From assembly GCF_905171765.1 (NCBI RefSeq), contig NC_053389.1, positions 746,915,146 through 746,979,145 of the forward strand: a stretch of DNA of 64,000 nt, in the 5' to 3' direction. Both the position numbers and the translations under genes were made by a program. Numbering within the stretch: position 1 is the first letter of the stretch; each line of letters opens with the position of its first letter. Below, in pieces: positions 1-11,938 of this stretch. Below the pieces are notes generated by a model that worked only from the letters and a program-made list of their open reading frames with translations, was not told the origin of the DNA and did not search any database. The stretch is from Bufo bufo. Lineage: Eukaryota > Chordata > Amphibia > Anura > Bufonidae.

Positions 1-1
1 T

Positions 2-3000
2 AAGGGACGCGGACGTGGACATGGTCGTGGTGGTGTTAGTGGACCCTCTGGTGCTGGGAGAGGACGTGGCCGTTCTGCCACAGCCACACGTCCTAATGTA
101 CCAACTAACTCAGGTCCCAGTAGCCGCCAGAATTTACAGCCATATTTGGTGGGGCCCAATGCCGTTCTAAGGATGGTAAGGCCTGAGCAGGTACAGGCAT
201 TAGTCAATTGGGTGGCCGACAGTGCATCCAGCAGGTTCACATTATCTCCCACCCAGTCTTCTGCAGAAAGCGCACAGATGGCGCATGAAAACCAAGCCCA
301 TCAGTCTGTCACATCACCCCCATGCATATCAGGGAAACTGTCTGAGCCTCAAGTTATGCAGCAGTCTCTTATGCTGTTTGAAGACTCTGCTGGCAGGGTT
401 TCCCAAGGGCATCCACCTAGCCCTTCCCCAGGGGTGGAAGAGATAGAATGCACTAACGCACAACCACTTATGTTTCCTGATGATGAGGACATGGGAATAC
501 CACCTCAGCACGTCTCTGATGATGACGAAACACAGGTGCCAACTGCTGCGTCTTTCTGCAGTGTGCAGACTGAACAGGAGGTCAGGGATCAAGACTGGGT
601 GGAAGACGATGCAGGGGACGATGAGGTCCTAGACCCCACATGGAATGAAGGTCGTGCCGCTGACTTTCACAGTTCGGAGGAAGAGGCAGTGGTGAGACCG
701 AGCCAACAGCGTAGCAAAAGAGGGAGCAGTGGGCAAAATCAGAACACCCGCCGCCAAGAGACTCCGCCTGCTACTGACCGCCGCCATGTAGGACCGAGCA
801 CCCCAAAGGCAGCTTCAAGGAGTTCCCTGGCATGGCACTTCTTCAAACAATGTGCTGACGACAAGACCCGAGTGGTTTGCACGCTGTGCCATCAGAGCCT
901 GAAGCGAGGCATTAACGTTCTGAACCTTAGCACAACCTGCATGACCAGGCACCTGCATGCAAAGCATGAACTGCAGTGGAGTAAACACCTTAAAAACAAG
1001 GAAGTCACTCAGGCTCCCCCTGCTACCTCTTCTGCTGCTGCCGCCTCGGCCTCTTCTGCTGCTGCCGCCGCCTCGGCCTCTTCCTCCGCCTCTGGAGGGA
1101 CGTTGGCACTTGCCGCCCAGCAAACATGGGATGTACCACCAACACCACCACCTGCGTCACCAAGCATCTCAACCATGTCACACGGCAGCGTTCAGCTCTC
1201 CATCTCACAAACATTTGAGAGAAAGCGTAAATTCCCACCTAGCCACCCTCGATCCCTGGTCCTTAATGCCAGCATTTCTAAACTACTGGCCTATGAAATG
1301 CTGTCATTTAGGCTGGTGGACACAGACAGCTTCAAACAGCTCATGTCGCTTGCTGTCCCACAGTATGTTGTTCCCAGCCGGCACTACTTCTCCAAGAGAG
1401 CCGTGCCTTCCCTGCACAACCAAGTATCCGATAAAATCAAGTGTGCACTGCGCAACGCCATCTGTGGCAAGGTCCACCTAACCACAGATACGTGGACCAG
1501 TAAGCACGGCCAGGGACGCTATATCTCCCTAACTGCACACTGGGTAAATGTAGTGGCGGCTGGGCCCCAGGCGGAGAGCTGTTTGGCGCACGTCCTTCCG
1601 CCGCCAAGGATCGCAGGGCAACATTCTTTGCCTCCTGTCTCCTCCTCCTTCTACTCAGCTTCCTCCTCCTCTTCTTCCACCTGCTCATCCAGTCAGCCAC
1701 ACACCTTCACCACCATCTTCAGCACAGCCCGGGGTAAACGTCAGCAGGCCGTTCTGAAAACTCATATGTTTGGGGGACAGGCCCCACACCGCACAGGATT
1801 TGTGGCAGGGTATAGAACAACAGACCGACGAGTGGTTGCTGCCGGTGAGCCTCAAGCCTGGCCTGGTGGTGTGCGATAATGGGCAAAATCTCGTTGCAGC
1901 TCTGGGACTAGCTGGTTTGACGCACATCCCTTGCCTGGCGCATGTGCTGAATTTGGTGGTGCAGAAGTTTATTCACAACTACCCCGACATGTCAGAGCTG
2001 CTGCATAAAGTGCGGGCCGTCTGTTCGCGCTTCCGGCGTTCACACCCTGCCGCTGCTCGCCTGTCTGCGCTACAGCGTAACTTCGGCCTGCCCGCTCACC
2101 GCCTCATATGCGACGTGCCCACCAGGTGGAACTCCACCTTGCACATGCTGGACAGACTGTGCGAGCAGCAGCAGGCCATAGTGGAGTTTCAGCTGCAGCA
2201 CGCACGGGTCAGTCGCACTGCGGATCAGCCCCAATTCACCACCAATGACTGGGCCTCCATGCGAGACCTGTGTGCCCTGTTGCGCTGTTTCGAGTACTCC
2301 ACCAACATGGCCAGTGGCGATGACGCCGTTATCAGCGTTACAATACCACTTCTATGTCTCCTTGAGAAAACACTTAGGCGATGATGGAAGAGGAGGTGGC
2401 CCAGGAGGAAGAGGAGGAAGAGGGGTCATTTTTATCACTTTCAGGCCAGTCTCTTCGAAGTGACTCAGAGGGAGGTTTTTTGCAACAGCAGAGGCCAGGT
2501 ACAAATGTGGCCAGACAGGGCCCACTACTGGAGGACGAGGAGGACGAGGATGAGGAGGAGGTGGAGGAGGATGAGGATGAAGCATGTTCACAGCGGGGTG
2601 GCACCCAAAGCAGCTCGGGCCCATCACTGGTGCGTGGCTGGGGGGAAATACAGGACGATGACGATACGCCTCCCAAAGAGGACAGCTTGTCCTTACCTCT
2701 GGGCAGCCTGGCACACATGAGCGACTACATGCTGCAGTGCCTGCGCAACGACAGCAGAGTTGTCCACTTTTTAACGTGTGCAGACTACTGGGTTGCCACC
2801 CTGCTGGATCCCCGGTACAAAGACAATGTGCCCACCTTACTTCCTACACTGGAGCGTGATAGGAAGATGCGCGAGTACAAGCGCACGTTGGTAGACGCGC
2901 TACTGAGAGCATTCCCAAATGTCACAGGGGAACAAGTGGAAGCCCAAGGCGAAGGCAGAGGAGGAGCAAGAGGTCGCCAACGCAGCTGTGTCACGGCCAG

Positions 3001-3409
3001 CTCCTCTGAGGGCAGGGTTAGCATGGCAGAGATGTGGAAAAGTTTTGTCACCACGCCACAGCTAACTGCACCACCACCTGATACGGAACGTGTTAGCAGG
3101 AGGCAACATTTCACTAACATGGTGGAACAGTACCTGTGCACACCCCTCCACGTACTGACTGATGGTTTGGCCCCATTCAACTTCTGGGTCTCCAAATTGT
3201 CCACGTGTCCAGAGCTAGCCTTTTATGCCTTGGAGGTGCTGGCCTGCCCGGCGGCCAGCGTTTTGTCTGAACGTGTATTCAGCACGGCAGGGGGCGTCAT
3301 TACAGACAAACGCAGCCGCCTGTCTACAGCCAATGTGGACAAGCTGATGTTCATAAAAATGAACCAGGCATGGATCCCACAGGACCTGTCCATCCCTTGT
3401 GCAGAATAG
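2..3409 (+). pseudogene. hAT transposase (BED zinc finger), two frameshifts
   Basis: This is a DNA transposase acting in the nucleus on its own element ends. The frame is already open at base 2, so the N-terminus lies outside; the first visible residues are Gly/Arg-rich. A BED-type zinc finger is coded at about 824-985 (CTLC, then RHLHAKH). The RNase-H-like hAT core follows (VVCDNGQNLVAAL, IPCLAHVLNLVVQ, DVPTRWNST), then a long acidic stretch. The C-terminal hATC dimerisation domain reads FYALEVLACPAASVLSERVF. An extra A in the run at 1757-1760 moves the frame by +1. A second shift within 2378-2383 moves it back, because the downstream frame opens only after a TAG at 2375-2377 and the upstream frame ends at TGA 2382-2384. 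The damage is slight, so the copy is fairly young. Its closest relative in the window is the copy at 60155-63424. Confidence 0.88.
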
Positions 3410-3524
3410 ACATTAACTACCTCCCCTTAACAATATATTATTGTACTCCAGGGCACTTCCTCATTCAATCCTATTTTTATTTTCATTTTACCATTATATT
3501 GCGGGGCAACCCAAAGTTAAATGA

Positions 3525-5975
3525 ACCTCTCCTCTGTCTGGGTGCCTGGGCCTAAATATGTGACAGTAGCCTGTTCCAGTGGTGGGTGATGTGAAGCCTG
3601 ATTCTCTGCTATGACATGAAGACTGATTCTCTGCTGACATGAAGCCAGATTCTCTGTTACGGGACCTCTCTCCTCTGTCTGGGTGCCGGGGCCTAAATAT
3701 GTGACAGTGGCCTGTTCCAGTGGTGGGTGACGTGAAGCCTGATTCTCTGCTATGACATGAAGACTGATTCTGTGCTGACATGAAGCCAGATTCTCTGTTA
3801 CGGGACCTCTCTCCTCTGCCTGGGTGCCTGGGCCTAAATATGTGACAGTAGCCTGTTCCAGTGGTGGGTGATGTGAAGCCTGATTCTCTGCTATGACATG
3901 AAGACTGATTCTCTGCTGACATGAAGCCAGATTCTCTGTTACGGGACCTCTCTCCTCTGTCTGGGTGCCGGGGCCTAAATATGTGACAGTGGCCTGTTCC
4001 AGTGGTGGGTGACGTGAAGCCTGATTCTCTGCTATGACATGAAGACTGATTCTGTGCTGACATGAAGCCAGATTCTCTGTTACGGGACCTCTCTCCTCTG
4101 CCTGGGTGCCTGGGCCTAAATATGTGACAGTGGCCTGTTCCAGTGGTGGGTGACGTGAAGCCTGATTCTCTGCTATGACATGAAGACTGATTCTGTGCTG
4201 ACATGAAGCCAGATTCTCTGTTACGGGACCTCTCTCCTCTGCCTGGGTGTCTGGGCCTAAATATGTGACAGTGGCCTGTTCCAGTGGTAGGTGACGTGAA
4301 GCCTGATTCTCTCCTATGACATGAAGACTGATTCTGTGCTGACATGAAGCCAGATTCTCTGTTACCGGACCTCTCTCCTCTGCCTGGGTGCCTGGGCCTA
4401 AATATGTGACAGTGGCCTGTTCCAGTGGTGGGTGACGTGAAGCCTGATTCTCTGCTATGACATGAAGACTGATTCTGTGCTGACATGAAGCCAGATTCTC
4501 TGTTACGGGACCTCTCTCCTCTGCCTGGGTGCCTGGGCCTAAATATGTGACAGTGGCCTGTTCCAGTGGTGGGTGACGTGAAGCCTGATTCTCTGCTATG
4601 ACATGAAGACTGATTCTGTGCTGACATGAAGCCAGATTCTCTGTTACGGGACCTCTCTCCTCTGCCTGGGTGCCTGGGCCTAAATATGTGACAGTGGCCT
4701 GTTCCAGTGGTGGGTGACGTGAAGCCTGATTCTCTGCTATGACATGAAGACTGATTCTGTGCTGACATGAAGCCAGATTGTCTGTTACGGGACCTCTCTC
4801 CTCTGCCTGGGTGCCTGGGCCTAAATATGTGACAGTGGCCTGTTCCAGTGGTGGGTGATGTGAAGCCTGATTCTCTGCTATGACATGAAGACTGATTCTG
4901 TGCTGACATGAAGCCAGATTCTCTGTTACGGGACCTCTCTCCTCTGCCTGGGTGCCTGGGCCTAAATATGTGACAGTGGCCTGTTCCAGTGGTGGGTGAC
5001 GTGAAGCCTGATTCTCTGCTATGAGATGAAGACTGATTCTCTGCTGACATGAAGCCAGATTCTTTGTTACGGGACCTCTCTCCTCTGCCTGGGTGCCTGG
5101 GCCTAAATATGTGACAGTGGCCTGTTCCAGTGGGGGGTGACGTGAAGCCTGATTCTCTGCTATAACATGAAGACTGATTCTCTGCTGACATGAAGCCAGA
5201 TTCTCTGTTACGGGACCTCTCTCCTCTGCCTGGGTGCCTGGGCGCCTGGGCCTAAATATGTCACAGTGGCCTGTTCCAGTGGTGGGTGACGTGAAGCCTG
5301 ATTCTCTGCTATGACATGAAGACTGATTCTGTGCTGACATGAAGCCAGATTCTCTGTTACGGGACCTCTCTCCTCTGCCTGGGTGCCTGGGCCTAAATAT
5401 GTGACAGTGGCCTGTTCCAGTGGTGGGTGACGTGAAGCCTGATTCTCTGCTATGACATGAAGACTGATCCTCTGCTGACATGATGCCAGATTCTCTGTTA
5501 CGGGACCTCTCTCCTCTGCCTGGGTGCCTGGGCCTAAATATGTGACAGTGGCCTGTTCCAGTGGTGGGTGACGTGAAGCCTGATTCTCTGCTATGACATG
5601 AAGACTGATTCTCTGCTGACATGATGCCAGATTCTCTGTTACGGGACCTCTCTCCTCTGCCTGGGTGCCTGGGCCTAAATATGTGACAGTGGCCTGTTCC
5701 AGTGGTGGGTGACGTGAAGCCTGATTCTCTGCTATGACATGAAGACTGATTCTGTGCTGACATGAAGCCAGATTCTCTGTTACGGGACCTCTCTCCTCTG
5801 TCTGGGTGCCGGGGCCTAAATATGTGACAGTGGCCTGTTCCAGTGGTGGGTGACGTGAAGCCTGATTCTCTGCTATGACATGAAGACTGATTCTCTGCTG
5901 ACATGAAGCCAGATTCTCTGCTATGGCATGAAGAGACTGATTCTCTGCTGACATGAAGCCAGATTCTCTGCTATG
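3525..5975. repeat. 141-bp minisatellite array, about 17 units
   Basis: The landmark GGGACCTCTCTCCTCTG recurs at 3661, 3802, 3943, 4084, 4225 and onward at exactly 141 bp, up to 5784. One interval (5212 to 5361) is 149 bp because of an 8-bp duplication (GCGCCTGG) near 5240. Units differ by a few bases. The first four units alternate two variants (GTAGCCTG with GATGTG, and GCCGGGGCC with GACGTG), showing a 282-bp dimer step. The array sits between the transposase stop and the 3' end of the hAT element. Since 141 is 47 codons, minus-strand frames stay open for hundreds of codons; these are not genes. Confidence 0.95.
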
Positions 5976-6119
5976 GGACCTCTGTCCATTTGATATTGGT
6001 TAATTTTTATTTATTTTATTTTAATTTTAATTCATTTCCCTATCCACATTTGTTTGCAGGGGATTTACCTACATGTTGCTGCCTTTTGCAGCCCTCTAGC
6101 TCTTTCCTGGGCTGTTTTA

Positions 6120-6224
6120 CAGCCTTTTTAGTGCCGAAAAGTTCGGGTCCCCATTGACTTCAGGGTCGGGTCGGGTTCGGCCGAACTTCTCGAACCCGAA
6201 CATCCAGGTGTTCGCTCAACTCTA
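6120..6224. repeat. 3' subterminal and terminal segment of hAT copy 1
   Basis: Inverted short motifs (GTTCGGGT and ACCCGAAC, GGTTCGGCCGAAC) are packed into the last 100 bases and end in TTCGCTCAACTCTA. Such motifs are probable transposase-binding sites by analogy with other hAT elements; binding is inferred. Confidence 0.6.
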
Positions 6225-7717
6225 CTCAAAATCACTGATGGAAATCACTGACCGAACACTGACTGTGTGCATGAGGCATAAATAGATGAGACCCATTTTT
6301 ACCTGTTTCTGCCACTATCTTTCACCTACTCCCGTTCTCTCTATTTCTCCTCTCCCAGAGGGTTCTGCGGTGATAATTTAGGGTTACTTATGTTTCACCG
6401 CAGGCATGTACGGTAGCTTCCAAGAGACTATTTATCTTACTCACTGCTAGTTGCTCCTCCTTTTCTGTGGGTACTTTAGTGAAAGCTTTTCTCCCCACCT
6501 TTACCTCTTATGTGCTTTTCGGTGATTGTGGTTTCTTCTGTTTCAATTACGGTATTATCCCTTTTAATAATTCAAGTCACAACTGGCGACCAAAGGTAGT
6601 TAAGAACTGGTGAAGGCTTGAAGGCGAACAGGTTATGTGTCCAGTTATTGGCATACCGTTACAAGGCTACAATTTTGATGATAATTTTATACCATAACCA
6701 GTTATGATCTGTACATTTTAATAACACTGTGGCTGACCTTCACCCAAAAAAAATTGGTTGCCCTTTTTCATGTGGTTAAATGGAAATGGGGTTTTTAACA
6801 CTTATCGGCCTTTATGTTAATATCATTGTCAGCAATCTTCTAGGCTCTACCCATGCAGGTGCACTGGAGGCAGAGCTTCACTGTGAAGTGATTTCTGCAT
6901 TGAGCTGCTTCATAACCCCTCCTCTGTGCTTTGAACGATAGCTGTCACTCAGTACAGAGAGGCAGGGCTGTGAAACAACCCAATGCAGTGAGCTGAGGGA
7001 TCTTAACAGTGAAGCTCCGCCTCCTGGACACTTGCAGAAACTGGCAGAAAAAAGGTCATATTAGCACTACTCCTGATATGATATGGATGTACTGTTCTCC
7101 GCAGCCCTTAGCTACCTCTCAGCACTGACGGGGTCGCATAGCATTATATTGATTTATAATAATATGTATAATTCTGTCATAATGCTGTCAGCGTTATACA
7201 ATACATTCCAGAACTGTGAGGGTTACATAGCATCATAAATCAATATGTCAAATGTGTGGAACTCACTTGTGTGAAAAGATTACACGTCCACCAGCGGCCA
7301 TGGGTAGTGCTCACTATAATTGCTAGGTGCACCTGGGCTTAAAATCTGGAAGTATTGCAACTCCAGCCAGCTATTAACAGTGAATTGCAAACTCTGCGTA
7401 ATAGCATTATAAATTGGCGCTTAATACAACAAAAGCCATTGGGGGAAAAAGTTAACAACTGCTACATCTGTAACTCAATGGGTATTTCCTATATTATGTG
7501 CACAAGAGCTGATCTTGTTATTTAAAGGAAAGTTTCAGCTGCAAATATTTTCTGATCTGTCACTGAGATACGATGCTGCTGGTGGAGTTCTCTACTCTCT
7601 ACCCCTGATCAATTACTAGAAAGAAGGGGCGGCAAACAGATTTCTGCCTCATTTCGCTAATCAGAAGAATACTGAGATGTGTACAAAAGGGCATAATATA
7701 GTTTGGTCTGATCACAA
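6225..7717. other. Non-coding, no gene seen; one imperfect inverted repeat
   Basis: No coding region is recognised. GGAGGCAGAGCTTCACTG at 6866-6883 is matched, inverted with one mismatch, at 7007-7024, which suggests a decayed palindromic MITE. Near 7450-7472 the sequence GCTACATCTGTA resembles one end of the MITE at 37244-37404, but no partner end is visible. Confidence 0.5.
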
Positions 7718-8080
7718 GTAACATAGTAACATAGTAACATAGTACATAAGGCCGAAAAAAGACATTTGTCCATCCAGTTCGGCCTGTTATCCTGCAAGTT
7801 GATCCAGAGGAAGGCAAAAAAAACCTGTGAGGTAGAAGCCAATTTTCCTCACTTTAGGGGAAAAAAAATTCCTTCCCGACTCCAATCAGGCAATCAGAAT
7901 AACTCCCTGGATCAACGACCTCTCTCTAGTAGCTATAGCCTGTAATATTATTACGCTCCAGAAACACATCCAGGCCCCTCTTGAATTCCTTTATTGTACT
8001 CACCATCACCACCTCCTCAGGCAGAGAGTTCCATAGTCTCACTGCTCTTACCGTAAAGAATCCTTTTCTATGTTTGTGTG
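7718..8080 (-). mobile_element. CR1/L2-type LINE, 5'-truncated 3' end
   Basis: Read on the minus strand, the segment encodes the typical C-terminus of a CR1/L2/Rex-type reverse transcriptase: RLWNSLPEEVV followed by STIKEFKRGLDVF. A 3' UTR follows and ends in short tandem repeats of ATGTTACT (plus-strand AGTAACAT, 7718-7743). A tandem 3' tail and severe 5' truncation are usual for this LINE group. Nothing upstream of the last stretch of the reverse transcriptase is present, so the copy was dead on arrival. The family name is inferred from motif and tail only. Confidence 0.75.
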
Positions 8081-8429
8081 CAGCTACTTTTCAATGTTTT
8101 CATCTTTCAACTTTTATATTTGTTTTTATCATGATGTAGCAACATGAGATAGGGTCCAACTCTCGACACTGGATTCCAGATTGGGACCCATACCTATTAG
8201 ACAGCCTTATACAGTTGAAACCAGAAGTTTGCATACACTATATAAAAAGACACATATGCATGTTTTTCTCAATATCTGACATGAAATCAGAATAAACCTT
8301 TCCTGTTTTTGGACAATTAGGATTACCATAATTACTATTATTTGCCAAATGCCAGAATAATGAGATAGAGAAAAAGATTTAAGGCATTTTTATTACTTTC
8401 TGCAAAGTCAAAAGTTTACATACATTTCA

Positions 8430-9456
8430 TTAATATTTGGTACCATTGCCCTTAAACTGTATGACTTGGGTCAAACATTTTGGATATCTTTCCACAAGCT
8501 TCTCACAATAGTTGGTCGGAATTTGGGCCCATTCCTCCTGACAAAACTGGTGTAACTGAGCCATGTTTGTTGGTCACCTTGCACGCACCTGTCTTTTCAG
8601 CTTTGCCCATACATTTTCAATAGGATTGAGATCAGGGCTTTGTGATGGCCACTCCAATGGCCACTCCAAGTTATTGACTTTGTTAATTTTAAGCCACTTT
8701 GTAACCAGTTTGGCAGTATGCTTTGGGTCATGGTCCATTTGGAAGACGCATTTCCGCCCAAGCTATAACTTCCTGCCTGATGTCTTGAGATATGCTTCAG
8801 TATTTTCACGTATTCTTCCTTCCTCATGATGCCAACTATTTTGTGAAGTGCACCAGACCCTCCTGCAGCAAAACAACCAAACATGATGCTGCCACCCCCA
8901 TGTTTCACAGTTGGGATGGTGTTCTTAGGCTTTCAAGTTTTTCCCTTTTTTCCCCAAACGTAATGATAGTCATTATGGCCAAAAAGTTAAATTTAAGTTT
9001 CGTCAGACCACAGGACACGTCTCCAAAAATTTTGGTCTTTGTTCCTGTGCGCATTTGCAACCATTAATCTGGCTTTTTTTATGTTTCTTTTGGAGTAATG
9101 GATTCTTCCTGGCAGAGTGGCCTCTCAGCCCATGTTGATACAGTACTCGTTTCACTGTGGATATTGACAAGATCTTACCAGCTTCTGCCATCATCTTCAC
9201 AAGGTCTTTTGCTTTTGTTCTTGGGTTGATATGCACATGTCAGACCAAAGCACGTTCATCTCTGGGACACAGAACCCGTCTCCTTCCTGAGCGGTATTAT
9301 GGCTGGACATTCCCATCTTGTTTGTACATGCGTATAATTGTTTGTACAGATGAACGTGGCACCTTCAGGTATCTAGAAATTTCACCCAAGGTCAGACTTG
9401 TGCAAGTCCACAATTCTCTTCCTGATATCTTGACTGATTTCTTTAGACTTTCCCAT
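8430..9456 (-). pseudogene. Tc1-like transposase (family D), decayed
   Basis: The minus strand starts at the ATG at 9456 (MGKSKEISQDIRKRIVDLHK) and ends at the TAA at 8430-8432 after CLTQVIQFKGNGTKY, which is the usual Tc1 terminus. The span of about 342 codons equals a full Tc1 transposase (helix-turn-helix DNA binding, then a DD34E catalytic core). Several frameshifts and stops break it: the first comes soon after the N-terminal helix. In the core, only blocks such as [16 protein letters not shown] and an altered [10 protein letters not shown] region remain, and a short duplication (GGCCACTCCAAT twice) lies near 8645-8668. It cannot make a working enzyme. Confidence 0.88.
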
Positions 9457-9711
9457 GTTGCTACACAAAGAAGCAGTGTGTTTCAGGTGTGCATTTAAAT
9501 ACATCCACAGGTGTGTCTCTAATTAACTCAGATGTTGCCAACAAACCTAACAGAAGCTTCCAAACACATGACATAATCATATGGGCAGTCCAGAATCGTT
9601 TAAAGGCATAGTAATCTTAGTGTAGTTAAATTTTAGACATTGCAGAAAGTAATAAAAAATGCCTTAAAGTTGTGATACAAGTATTTTTAATAGACCACCA
9701 ATATTGCTAAA

Positions 9712-10529
9712 GGTATACTGAAAAAGTGATCTTCAGTTTATTAGTTATAAAACTTAACTTTCAATAGTTATTTCTTATAAAATAGATGGCCCTCAAAATA
9801 GTTGGTAATGGTGCATACAAACTAACAAAATTGAAGTAGGAATAAAAGTGTACGGCAGCACCTTAGATGAAAGACCATTTGTTCTACCGCACCGTTGATT
9901 GGTTCCTATGTACAGCAGTTCCTCTCTTAGACTTGATGTGAATTATCCTTGGAAGAGTAGAATTGCTGCAAGAAGGGATAGGGGTTGTGACTAAATATCC
10001 CTAATAATGCCCTACGGTGGGGGCGCTGCACTGGTCCTGATGACCTAACCACAGAGCACACGCCCTGACAAGGGCGACCCCGTCTGGGACCTTTCCCTGA
10101 ATAGACTGACCCTGGTTAGCCCTCCCCTACTAGATCCCTACATGCATGTTTTGCTTTGGGATGAGTACAAAGCTCATCAGGGGAAACATAAGGGAGCTGG
10201 GCAAATCAGCAAAGAAGAATTGATGGACAAAGGTGCGTGTGATAGGGTGCTAACTCTGCACCTTTATATTCAAAATAATAGGAACCAAGTCCAGATGTGG
10301 GAGGGAGGGAAGGGACAGTGGATGGATGCCCTCTTCCTCCTAACAGGGAACCAAGATTATCTGCAAGCTTGATGTAGCCTAGAGGCGGCTCTAAACCCGC
10401 CAATATTTAAATAGAATACAGCCCCAGAACGAGGTTTGGCTAACGGAAAACTTCCTGTGTGATGCGCTTCGCGCCACGCCGATGCGTGCACAATAATATG
10501 CACCAGGGTTGCCAGGAGGCTGAAGCAAC
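9712..10529 (-). repeat. PLE1 left arm (pseudo-LTR)
   Basis: About 820 bp whose reverse complement matches 16128-16969 with scattered differences and small indels. It includes the hammerhead-like fold at 10135-10184 and lies 3' of the coding strand. Confidence 0.88.
10135..10184 (-). ncRNA. Hammerhead-ribozyme-like motif, PLE1 left arm
   Basis: On the minus strand: CUGAUGA (10174-10180), stem II GCUUUG/CAAAGC (10168-10173 with 10153-10158) closed by a 9-base loop, then AAAA, then stem III ACA/UGU around UGCA. The cleavage position is the A opposite plus-strand base 10139, and stem I is UCCC/GGGA. This is the type I hammerhead layout known from Penelope-like elements. One core base differs: canonical GAAA reads AAAA, which replaces G12, the general base, so activity should be poor or absent. 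Confidence 0.7.
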
Positions 10530-10900
10530 AAACAGATCTGAGCAAGGTATGATGATGTCACCACGTTGGATCTCACTGGAGCATGCACAATCTCTGCTGA
10601 CCGGGACACTTCTGTCAGATGCACGGCCCCCGATGCGGAGCCATGCTATATAGGAAATTGCATTTATGGCGTTTATATTACAGAGGTGACTGGGATATCG
10701 TGACACAAATATACAGTACATGGCAAATAAGATAAGGCAAAGGCAGGTAAAACACAATATAGAGAGGCAGTACAAGGAAGATAACCAATAAATTAAGAAT
10801 ATATATTAACAGGAGGAAAGAGGGGGAGAAAATTCCTAGGAACTTGAAAGACCCCAGTGTAGAACAGAAAGTACTTGATACATAGGCATGATCCATAGAT
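10530..10900. other. PLE1 3' untranslated part
   Basis: Between the PLE stop codon and the left arm. No further motif is recognised. Confidence 0.5.
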
Positions 10901-11125
10901 CTAAATAAAACAGCTAAAGTTGAGCTGTTCATTCAGACCCATGGGTGAAACTGAACGTAATGTAAAGGTCCAACGGGCTTTGTGTTGTAACAGGATATGG
11001 TCCCAATCCTCTCCGGGAGTGGGGGGTCCAACTGTTTCTATGCCCATAACTTTGATACATCTTGGGTTACCTTGGTGACAGTCATGAATATGTCTGGACA
11101 CAGACATATCCCTCCTTTTCTTGAT
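10901..11125 (-). pseudogene. PLE1 C-terminal coding fragment
   Basis: The minus strand reads KKRRDMSVSRHIHDCHQG, then IKVMGIETVGPP and WTFTLRSVSPMGLNEQLNF before the stop at 10901. This is the tail that follows the GIY-YIG nuclease in Penelope-like proteins. It is cut off from the rest of the gene by the hAT-like insertion at 11126-14817. The 8-bp duplication shows that the frame ran straight through: the residues on the far side (GDIE) join directly to KRRDMS. Confidence 0.85.
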
Positions 11126-11690
11126 TAGTAATGAGCGGCGGGGCAATGTTTGAATATTTTGTGAATATGTGGTAGAATATTCGTCATATATTCTCAAATA
11201 TTCGTATTCGAGATTAAATCTGCAATGTAAAAAATCATGTAAGATTATTTTTGTGATTCTGAAGAATCTGCAATGTAAAAATTGCGTAATGCGAAGTGGG
11301 TCAAAAACGAATATATAGCACTATAGATTATAGTGCTATATATTCGTTTTTTTTAGAATATTCGTATTTTTTTTCCATCTGAAGTGAACAGTCATTGGCC
11401 CACAAGCAAATTAAGCAGGGAGGAATCATGACTTTAGATGGAAAAAAATTACTAATATTCTAAACAACGAATATATAGCACTATATTCAATATAGTGCTA
11501 TATATTCGTCTTTTAGAATATTCGTCAATGACGAATTTTCTAACAAAGAATATATAGCACTATAGAATATGATGCTATATATTAGTTTTTAGAATCTTTC
11601 TCATTTTTTTCCATCTGAAAAAATTATTCCTCCCTGCTTCTTGGCCAATGAGGGAACTTCAGATGGAAAAAAATTATGAATATTCTAAAA

Positions 11691-11722
<32 letters not shown>

Positions 11723-11893
11723 GTGCTATATATTTGTTTTTTTAGAATATTCATTATTTTTTTCCATCTAAAGTCATGATTCCTCCCTGCTTAAGTTGCT
11801 TGTGGGTCAATGTCTCATTGGCCCACAAGCAAGAAGCAGGGAGGAATCATGTTTTCAGATGAAAAAAAAAATTACGAATATTCAAAAAAACTA

Positions 11894-11935
<42 letters not shown>

Positions 11936-11938
11936 TGC

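Larger units (their letters stand above)
1..6224 (+). mobile_element. hAT transposon copy 1, 3' part (left end outside window)
   Basis: The element holds a BED-finger hAT transposase, a long 141-bp tandem array and a terminal segment rich in paired GTTCGGG/CCCGAAC motifs. It appears to end at about 6224 in CCAGGTGTTCGCTCAACTCT(A), the reverse complement of a TAGAGTTGAGCGAAC-type end. The left terminus and the 8-bp target duplication lie outside the window or cannot be checked; the 8 bases after the end are CTCAAAAT. The right boundary is inferred from its likeness to the TAGTGTTGA-type ends of other hAT-like elements here. Confidence 0.8.

Noticed and set aside
3494..5954. Long minus-strand open frames (565, 795 and 248 codons) over the 141-bp array
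   Set aside because: They exist only because the repeat unit is a multiple of three with no stop in two frames. The same DNA is read in two frames as two unrelated repetitive peptides.
3525..5975. CRISPR-like array
   Set aside because: Units are head-to-tail identical repeats with no unique spacers, in a eukaryotic transposon.
10036..10100. CCTGATGACC in the PLE arm as an alternative hammerhead core
   Set aside because: No GAAA-type element or closing stem II at the right distance; the motif at 10135-10184 folds properly instead.
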